This document shows positions 6,219 through 10,297 of a stretch of DNA of 10,297 bases, in pieces. The notes beneath the pieces were generated by a model, which saw only the letters and a list, made by a program, of their open reading frames with translations, was not told the origin of the DNA and did no database searches. The DNA lies in assembly GCA_964512045.1 (NCBI GenBank), contig CAZEJK010000183.1, positions 1 to 10,297 on the forward strand. The letters are read 5' to 3'. This stretch comes from CAZEJK01 sp964512045. GTDB lineage: Bacteria; Acidobacteriota; Thermoanaerobaculia; Thermoanaerobaculales; Sulfomarinibacteraceae. The stretch's first letter is position 1; each line of letters begins with the position of its first letter. The position numbers and the translations under genes are program-made.

Positions 6219-7373
6219 TCAATGCCCCCTCGTCTCGACATCCTCGCGCACGGCGGCGATCAGGGCGGCCACGTCATCGCCGGTGGTGAACGGCCCCAAA
6301 CCCGCCCGCAGCGTTCCGTCCGGGAACGTTCCCAACCGCCGATGGGCCGCTGGCGCGCAGTGCAGACCGACGCGCAGCATCAGCCCCCGCTCTCTGTCCA
6401 ACCACGCCGCCAGCTCACCGGAGTCCCGACCGTCAACCGTGAACGAGACGGTCGGTCCGTACTCGCCGTCGGCAGCTCGGCCGATCACACGCACTCCAGG
6501 AATCTCCATCAGCCGGGCCGCGAGATGCTTGGCCAGACCGGCCGTACGCTGGTGGAGCGTGGCCACGCCCTCCCGCTCGAGCCAACGGCAGGCGGCCCCG
6601 ACTCCGGCGATTGCCGCGGTCGGCGGCGTTCCGGCCTCGAGGCGGTCCGGGAGCCACGGCGGCATCTCCTCGCTCTCCGATCGGGAACCGGTTCCACCAC
6701 GCACGAGCGGCTCGACATCGGCGCCATCGGCGAGCAGCAGTACTCCGCACCCGGCGGGCCCGAGCAGCCCTTTGTGCGTCGACGCTGCATACGCCGCCAC
6801 CCCCGAGGCTGCCACATCCACCGGGATCGAGCCGGCGGCTTGTGCGCCGTCCGCCAGCACCGGCACCGGCGCCACCGCCGCGACGATCTCGGCGATCGGC
6901 AGGACCGCTCCGGACACGTTGGACACGTGGGTGAGAACGACAAGCCGCGTCGGGGCCACAGCCACCGCCTCCGCCACCTCCTCGGCGGACGGCACCCCGT
7001 TGGCGGCAGCACCGGCAACCACCTCGACCTGTACGCCGCGCTCCACCTCCAGGTGGCGCAGGGGACGCATCACCGCATTGTGCTCGAGCGCCGAGATGAC
7101 CACGCGATCGCCCGGAGCGAGCCAACCCTCGAGGACCGTGTTGAGCCAGAATGTGGCGCCTGGTCCGAACAGCGTCCGCTCCGGATCGCCTCCGAGGAGG
7201 CGGGCCACGCGGTCGCGCGCTTCCTCCACCATCCGCGAGGCGGCCAGGGTCATCTGATGGCCACCACGGCCCGGGTTTCCGGCGTTGGTGGACAGAAGCT
7301 CTGCCACCGCATCCGCGACACCCGGCGCCTTCGGGAAGCTGGTGGCAGCGTTGTCGAGGTAGATCGGCATCAT
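6219..7373 (-). CDS. Class V aminotransferase / cysteine desulfurase (selenium-operon type)
   Basis: A 384-residue PLP enzyme expected to remove S from cysteine, or Se from selenocysteine, and pass it on as an enzyme persulfide or perselenide. Markers in order: YLDNAATSFPK at the N-terminus, EHNAVMRPL with the PLP-stacking His98, the DGAQ PLP-binding segment (Asp175, Gln178), STHKGLLGPAG with the Schiff-base Lys201, and RVGLHCAPAAH with the probable sulfur-accepting Cys339. Length and the short C-terminal cysteine loop suit the desulfurase group often found beside selD and yedF. Start codon ATG 7373 overlaps the yedF stop (ATGA); a second ATG follows directly at 7370. Coupled translation is likely, since the nearest GGAGG is about 20 bases upstream. 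The stop lies two bases before the selD ATG. In this context it is the likely selenium supplier for SelD; a general sulfur role cannot be excluded. Confidence 0.94.
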   Translation of the reverse strand: MMPIYLDNAATSFPKAPGVADAVAELLSTNAGNPGRGGHQMTLAASRMVEEARDRVARLLGGDPERTLFGPGATFWLNTVLEGWLAPGDRVVISALEHNAVMRPLRHLEVERGVQVEVVAGAAANGVPSAEEVAEAVAVAPTRLVVLTHVSNVSGAVLPIAEIVAAVAPVPVLADGAQAAGSIPVDVAASGVAAYAASTHKGLLGPAGCGVLLLADGADVEPLVRGGTGSRSESEEMPPWLPDRLEAGTPPTAAIAGVGAACRWLEREGVATLHQRTAGLAKHLAARLMEIPGVRVIGRAADGEYGPTVSFTVDGRDSGELAAWLDRERGLMLRVGLHCAPAAHRRLGTFPDGTLRAGLGPFTTGDDVAALIAAVREDVETRGH

Positions 7374-8002
7374 GGGCGCACGATCGATCCGGCCTCCGCG
7401 AGCCGGGAGGCGATCTCGAGCATGTCGGTCACGCGACCGACGCGGAGCTCGGCGGCACGGCCGAAGAAGTTCAGGCAGGTGCCGCAGGCCAGGATCTCGA
7501 CACCGCTATCCACAAGCGCCTGAAGATCGTCGAGCAGGGTCGAGCCTTCGCAGCAGAGGTGGACTCCGGTGTTGTAGAACAGGATCAGGTCCGGGCGCCG
7601 CTCCAGCTGACGCTGGGTCTTCAAAAACGACCGCATGAGCAGCTCGCCGAGCTCGTCGTCGCCCGTGCCCATGACGGTAGAGGTCACCTGCACCACTTGC
7701 GGTCTCCCGGATCCGCTCGGCGCCACGCTCTCCGCCGGCACCTCGCAGCTCAGCAGCGACTCCTCGCCGTCGCGTGCCTGATCTGAGGACGCCGATGCCG
7801 TGACATGGACCGCGAAGCCGCCTTCGGGCAGCGGCTCGGAGCTCACGCTCGCTCCGCGGGAGCTGGCGAAACGCGTCACGTTGGAGCGTGCCAGCTCGTC
7901 GGCGACAAGCATCCGGATCACGGACGTTCCGCTGTTCATGCGGTCGCGCAGCGTCAGCACCGGTCCAGGGCACGCCAGCTGGCGCACATCGATCTCATCC
8001 AT
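7370..8002 (-). CDS. yedF: YedF-type selenium metabolism protein (TusA-DsrE-like fusion)
   Basis: A 210-residue cytoplasmic protein in two parts. Residues 3-70 are a TusA/SirA-like domain with the CPGP motif, whose Cys11 is the expected persulfide-carrying residue. Residues about 104-207 are a DsrE-like domain with FYNTGVHLCCEGS and ILACGTCLNFFG; Cys173 and Cys176 form the conserved CGTC site. A low-complexity Ser/Glu-rich linker joins them. This architecture matches the family described as selenium metabolism protein YedF, which co-occurs with selD. Its exact chemistry is not settled; carriage of Se or S between the desulfurase and SelD is the usual proposal. There is an adjacent pair of cysteines at 150-151 in the DsrE-like part. 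ATG 8002 is preceded by GGAGG (8011-8015) with 8-base spacing. First gene of the three-gene operon; its stop overlaps the next start. Confidence 0.93.
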   Translation of the reverse strand: MDEIDVRQLACPGPVLTLRDRMNSGTSVIRMLVADELARSNVTRFASSRGASVSSEPLPEGGFAVHVTASASSDQARDGEESLLSCEVPAESVAPSGSGRPQVVQVTSTVMGTGDDELGELLMRSFLKTQRQLERRPDLILFYNTGVHLCCEGSTLLDDLQALVDSGVEILACGTCLNFFGRAAELRVGRVTDMLEIASRLAEAGSIVRP

Positions 8003-8039
8003 CGTTCACACCTCCGAGACGGATTCTCACACAGTCGCA

Positions 8040-8096
8040 GCAGCTCGGCACGCGATCGCCGGTCCGGGTGACACGAGTCACAGCCACCCGAGCTGC
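8040..8096 (-). promoter_or_regulatory. Foldable 5' leader of the yedF operon
   Basis: GCAGCTCGG at 8040-8048 is the exact reverse complement of 8088-8096, forming a 9-bp outer stem. Inside it GTGAC 8068-8072 pairs with GTCAC 8077-8081 across four bases, and CGGGTG 8065-8070 can alternatively pair with CACCCG 8085-8090. In the - strand transcript the outer stem would begin almost at the predicted transcription start (about 8098) and end 24 bases before the ribosome site at 8011-8015. The alternative pairings could form a switch. No known riboswitch class was recognised. Confidence 0.4.
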
Positions 8097-8104
8097 AGTG
8101 GTAC

Positions 8105-8132
8105 ATTGTAATAGGAGCCATTCCTGTTTCAG
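8105..8132 (-). promoter_or_regulatory. Candidate sigma-70 promoter for the selenium operon
   Basis: On the - strand TACAAT (8105-8110, five of six matches to TATAAT) lies 16 bases downstream of CTGAAA (8127-8132, four of six matches to TTGACA). Transcription would start near 8098 and give a leader of about 95 bases. The -10 sits in a perfect odd palindrome TACATTGTA (8102-8110), so a rightward promoter using the same bases is possible. The -35 overlaps the ribosome site of the divergent DUF1800 gene. Confidence 0.35.
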
Positions 8133-8142
8133 GAGGTCCGCT

Positions 8143-9849
8143 GTGCCACCGACCATCGAGTCCCTCCGTCGCGGTGACCGACACGGTTACCGGCCTCAAC
8201 CACGGTCGTTACCGCCCACCATTGCGCGCCACGCCCGCTCGAGAAGGCTCGAGACGCTCATCGGCTCCTTGGCGCACCGGCTCCGGGTCGCACCTCTGCA
8301 GGGCTTGAACAGCGTCCACCGCACGACCACCACGAGCCCACCTCCGCTGAGCACGATGGTGCTGAGCCGCACTGCGTTCGGTCCGTCACCGGAGGAGGTG
8401 GACATCTTCCACTCCCTCGGCAGCACGGACGAGGGGCGATGGAGTGCATGGATCGACCTCCAGCTGGACCCGGCGTCGATCCCCGACGACATGCTGGCAA
8501 ACCGGCTCACGGCATCCGCCTACACCACCCTCGACAAGACCCTGTACCAGCTCTGGACCGAGCATCTCCTCGTCGACGACGATTTCGAGGTGCGGTTTCT
8601 GCCAGCACTGGAGACCCAGAGCGCCGCCATCCTGCGCGCCATCTACTCCCGCCGGCAGCTGGTGGAGGTGCTCGCCGACTTCTGGCACAACCACTTCAAC
8701 GTGTTCGCCTGGCATGACCTGGCCGGCCCGATCTTCGTCCACTACGACCGGGACGTGATCCGCGCCGAGATGCTCGGGTCGTTCCGGCAGATGCTCGAGG
8801 CGGTGACGGCCGCGCCGGCGATGCTGCTCTACCTGGACAACGCGTTCTCGTCGGTGGACGGGCCGAACGAGAACTTCGCCCGCGAGCTCCTGGAGCTCCA
8901 CACCCTGGGCGAGGACGCGTACTACGGCGCCATTCCCGCCGCGGACGTGCCTGCAGGACCGGACGGTGTGCCGCTGGGGTACACCGACGAGGATGTCCGC
9001 GAGCTGGCCCGCTGCCTCACCGGCTGGTCGCTGGATGAGAGCACCGGCGCGTTCCTGTACCGGGCCGCCTGGCACGACACCGGGGCCAAACGAGTCGTCG
9101 GGCTCGATCTTCCGGCAGGTCTGGGCCCGATGGAGGACGTGCGCCGGGTGCTCGACCGGCTGGCCGTGCACCCGGCCACCGCCCGGTTCGTGTGCACCAA
9201 GCTGTGCCGGCGGCTGATCGCGGACACACCACCGAGCTCGGTGGTGGATGCGGCTGCACAGACGTTCCTCGACACCGCCGATCAACCGGACCAGCTACGA
9301 CAGGTCGTACGGACTGTCGCGACCTCGTCCGAGCTCGTCACCAGCTGGGGCGACAAGGTCAAGCGGCCGTTCGAGCTGGTCGTCGGCGCCCTGCGCGCGT
9401 TCAACCCGCAGCTCGCGTTGCCCGTCGGCGACGACGCCACGGACTGGTTCTTCTACCTGCTGTTCGCCACCGGCCAGCTGCCGCACGCGGTCTCGCCGCC
9501 CACCGGCTATCCGGACACCGCGGCGGACTGGCAGACCACCAACGCACTGGTGTCCAGCTGGCGGTTGATCAACCTGGTGGCAGGCCTGGATCAGGATCCC
9601 TACCGGATCTGCGATCCGGTGGGAGCGACGCCCCTCGGGATGCGGACTCCACAGGAGCTGGCGGACTACTGGCTGGAGCGAGTGCTGCGCCGGACAGTGG
9701 ATGCCAGCACACGACAGGCGATCGTCGACTTCATGGCCCAGGGTTCGGCGCCCGATGCGGCGCTGAACCGCTCCAGCGCGAGTGTCCACACGCGGATCCA
9801 GGCGATGGCCGGGCTGCTGGCCCTGCTGCCCGAGTTCCAATGGCGTTGA
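8143..9849 (+). CDS. DUF1800 family protein
   Basis: A 568-residue protein of the DUF1800 family, whose biochemical role is unknown; members are usually encoded next to a DUF1501 protein, as here. Family signatures: LSRTAFGPSPEEVDIFHSLG near residues 74-93, FWHNHFNVF at 180-188, NENFARELLELHTLGED at 242-258 and GYTDEDVRELARCLTGW at 279-295. The GTG start at 8143 is chosen because AGGAGG (8131-8136) lies six bases upstream. The first roughly 70 residues are Arg-, Pro- and Thr-rich and precede the family core; an ATG at residue 72 (8356) would begin directly at the core but has no ribosome site. I see no signal peptide. The gene is divergent from the selenium operon and lies 11 bp before the DUF1501 gene, so those two form a transcript. 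Confidence 0.9.
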   Translation: MPPTIESLRRGDRHGYRPQPRSLPPTIARHARSRRLETLIGSLAHRLRVAPLQGLNSVHRTTTTSPPPLSTMVLSRTAFGPSPEEVDIFHSLGSTDEGRWSAWIDLQLDPASIPDDMLANRLTASAYTTLDKTLYQLWTEHLLVDDDFEVRFLPALETQSAAILRAIYSRRQLVEVLADFWHNHFNVFAWHDLAGPIFVHYDRDVIRAEMLGSFRQMLEAVTAAPAMLLYLDNAFSSVDGPNENFARELLELHTLGEDAYYGAIPAADVPAGPDGVPLGYTDEDVRELARCLTGWSLDESTGAFLYRAAWHDTGAKRVVGLDLPAGLGPMEDVRRVLDRLAVHPATARFVCTKLCRRLIADTPPSSVVDAAAQTFLDTADQPDQLRQVVRTVATSSELVTSWGDKVKRPFELVVGALRAFNPQLALPVGDDATDWFFYLLFATGQLPHAVSPPTGYPDTAADWQTTNALVSSWRLINLVAGLDQDPYRICDPVGATPLGMRTPQELADYWLERVLRRTVDASTRQAIVDFMAQGSAPDAALNRSSASVHTRIQAMAGLLALLPEFQWR

Positions 9850-9860
9850 GGAGGTCCCCG

Positions 9861-10297
9861 ATGCTCCACCCGACCCGCCGAGGCTTCCTGCAAGGCTGCG
9901 TGATCACTGCCACCGCGGCGGGCGTCTCCCGCTCCGTTCTCGCCACCACCGCCAGCCAGCCGGACGTGCTCGTTCTGGTGTTTCTGCGCGGCGGCATGGA
10001 TGGCTTGAACCTGGCGCCGCCGATCGCCGGCAACGACCGGACCCGGTACGACGCTGCCCGTCCCCGCCTGGGGGTACCCGCCAGTGGAAGCTCGGCCGCC
10101 CTGCCGCTGGGCGACGGCTTCGGGCTCCATCCGAGTGCCGAGCCGCTGATGCCGCTGTGGTCCAGCGGCCGTCTGGCCATGGTGCACGCCACCGGGATGC
10201 ACGACCCGACACGCAGCCACTTCGAGGCGCAGGACTTCATGGAGCTCGGCACCCCGGGATCGAAGCGGATCGGCAGCGGCTGGCTCCACCGCCACCT
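9861..10297 (+). CDS. DUF1501 family protein, Tat-exported (3' end beyond window)
   Basis: The first 145 codons are visible; the gene is open at the window edge. MLHPTRRGFLQGCVITATAAGVSRSVLA is a Tat-type signal: twin arginine with FLQ, a weakly hydrophobic stretch, then a likely cleavage after VLA. LVLVFLRGGMDGLN, GLHPSAEPLMPLWSSGRLAMVHATGMHDPTRSHFEAQDFME and GTPG are hallmarks of DUF1501 proteins, which show distant similarity to the sulfatase/alkaline phosphatase fold. No enzymatic activity is established for the family. GAGGAGG at 9848-9854, overlapping the end of the DUF1800 gene, gives a strong ribosome site six bases before the ATG. Partnership with the DUF1800 protein in one periplasmic or surface function is inferred from their common pairing. 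Confidence 0.9.
   Translation, partial: MLHPTRRGFLQGCVITATAAGVSRSVLATTASQPDVLVLVFLRGGMDGLNLAPPIAGNDRTRYDAARPRLGVPASGSSAALPLGDGFGLHPSAEPLMPLWSSGRLAMVHATGMHDPTRSHFEAQDFMELGTPGSKRIGSGWLHRH

Noticed and set aside
4747..7257. 836-codon open frame on the + strand opposite selD and the desulfurase
   Set aside because: It is antisense to two clearly recognised enzymes and its composition (Arg/His/Gly/Pro-rich) is that of a high-GC antisense shadow.
7888..8142. Upstream extension of the DUF1800 frame
   Set aside because: It would overlap yedF and its leader; GTG 8143 has an AGGAGG at ideal spacing.

Overview
This is a high-GC bacterial window with ten protein genes: eight complete and two cut by the window edges. 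The gene content (DUF1800/DUF1501 pair, secreted beta-helix protein, selenium genes, GC-rich palindromic intergenic repeats) fits a large-genome soil or sediment lineage such as Acidobacteriota or Myxococcota. That placement is an inference from gene content; no phylogenetic marker is present.

Layout. Positions 1-380 (+) hold the tail of a DUF488-type gene and a small alpha/beta-barrel-like protein. Positions 381-986 are non-coding: a long hairpin, then a tandem array of a 156-bp unit rich in perfect palindromes. Positions 987-4413 (-) hold a type I signal peptidase, a small ankyrin-repeat protein and a large secreted beta-helix protein. Positions 4414-4899 are intergenic and contain several stem-loops, including three packed together at 4691-4759. 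Positions 4900-8002 (-) are a tight three-gene selenium operon transcribed leftwards: yedF, a class V aminotransferase/cysteine desulfurase, and selD. Positions 8003-8142 form a divergent control region with a likely promoter and a foldable yedF leader. From 8143 (+) a DUF1800 gene is followed 11 bp later by a Tat-exported DUF1501 gene that runs off the window.

How the genes work together. The selenium operon is the most coherent unit. The desulfurase can mobilise S or Se from (seleno)cysteine, YedF offers TusA-like and DsrE-like cysteines for persulfide/perselenide relay, and SelD makes selenophosphate. SelD carries an N-terminal domain resembling DUF3343 (putative Se/S carrier), so the carrier and the enzyme appear to be one polypeptide. 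No selA, selB, selU/ybbB or tRNA-Sec is visible here, so the fate of the selenophosphate is open. The DUF1800/DUF1501 pair is a widespread module of unknown role. The signal peptidase and the beta-helix protein both concern export, but nothing in the sequence ties them functionally.
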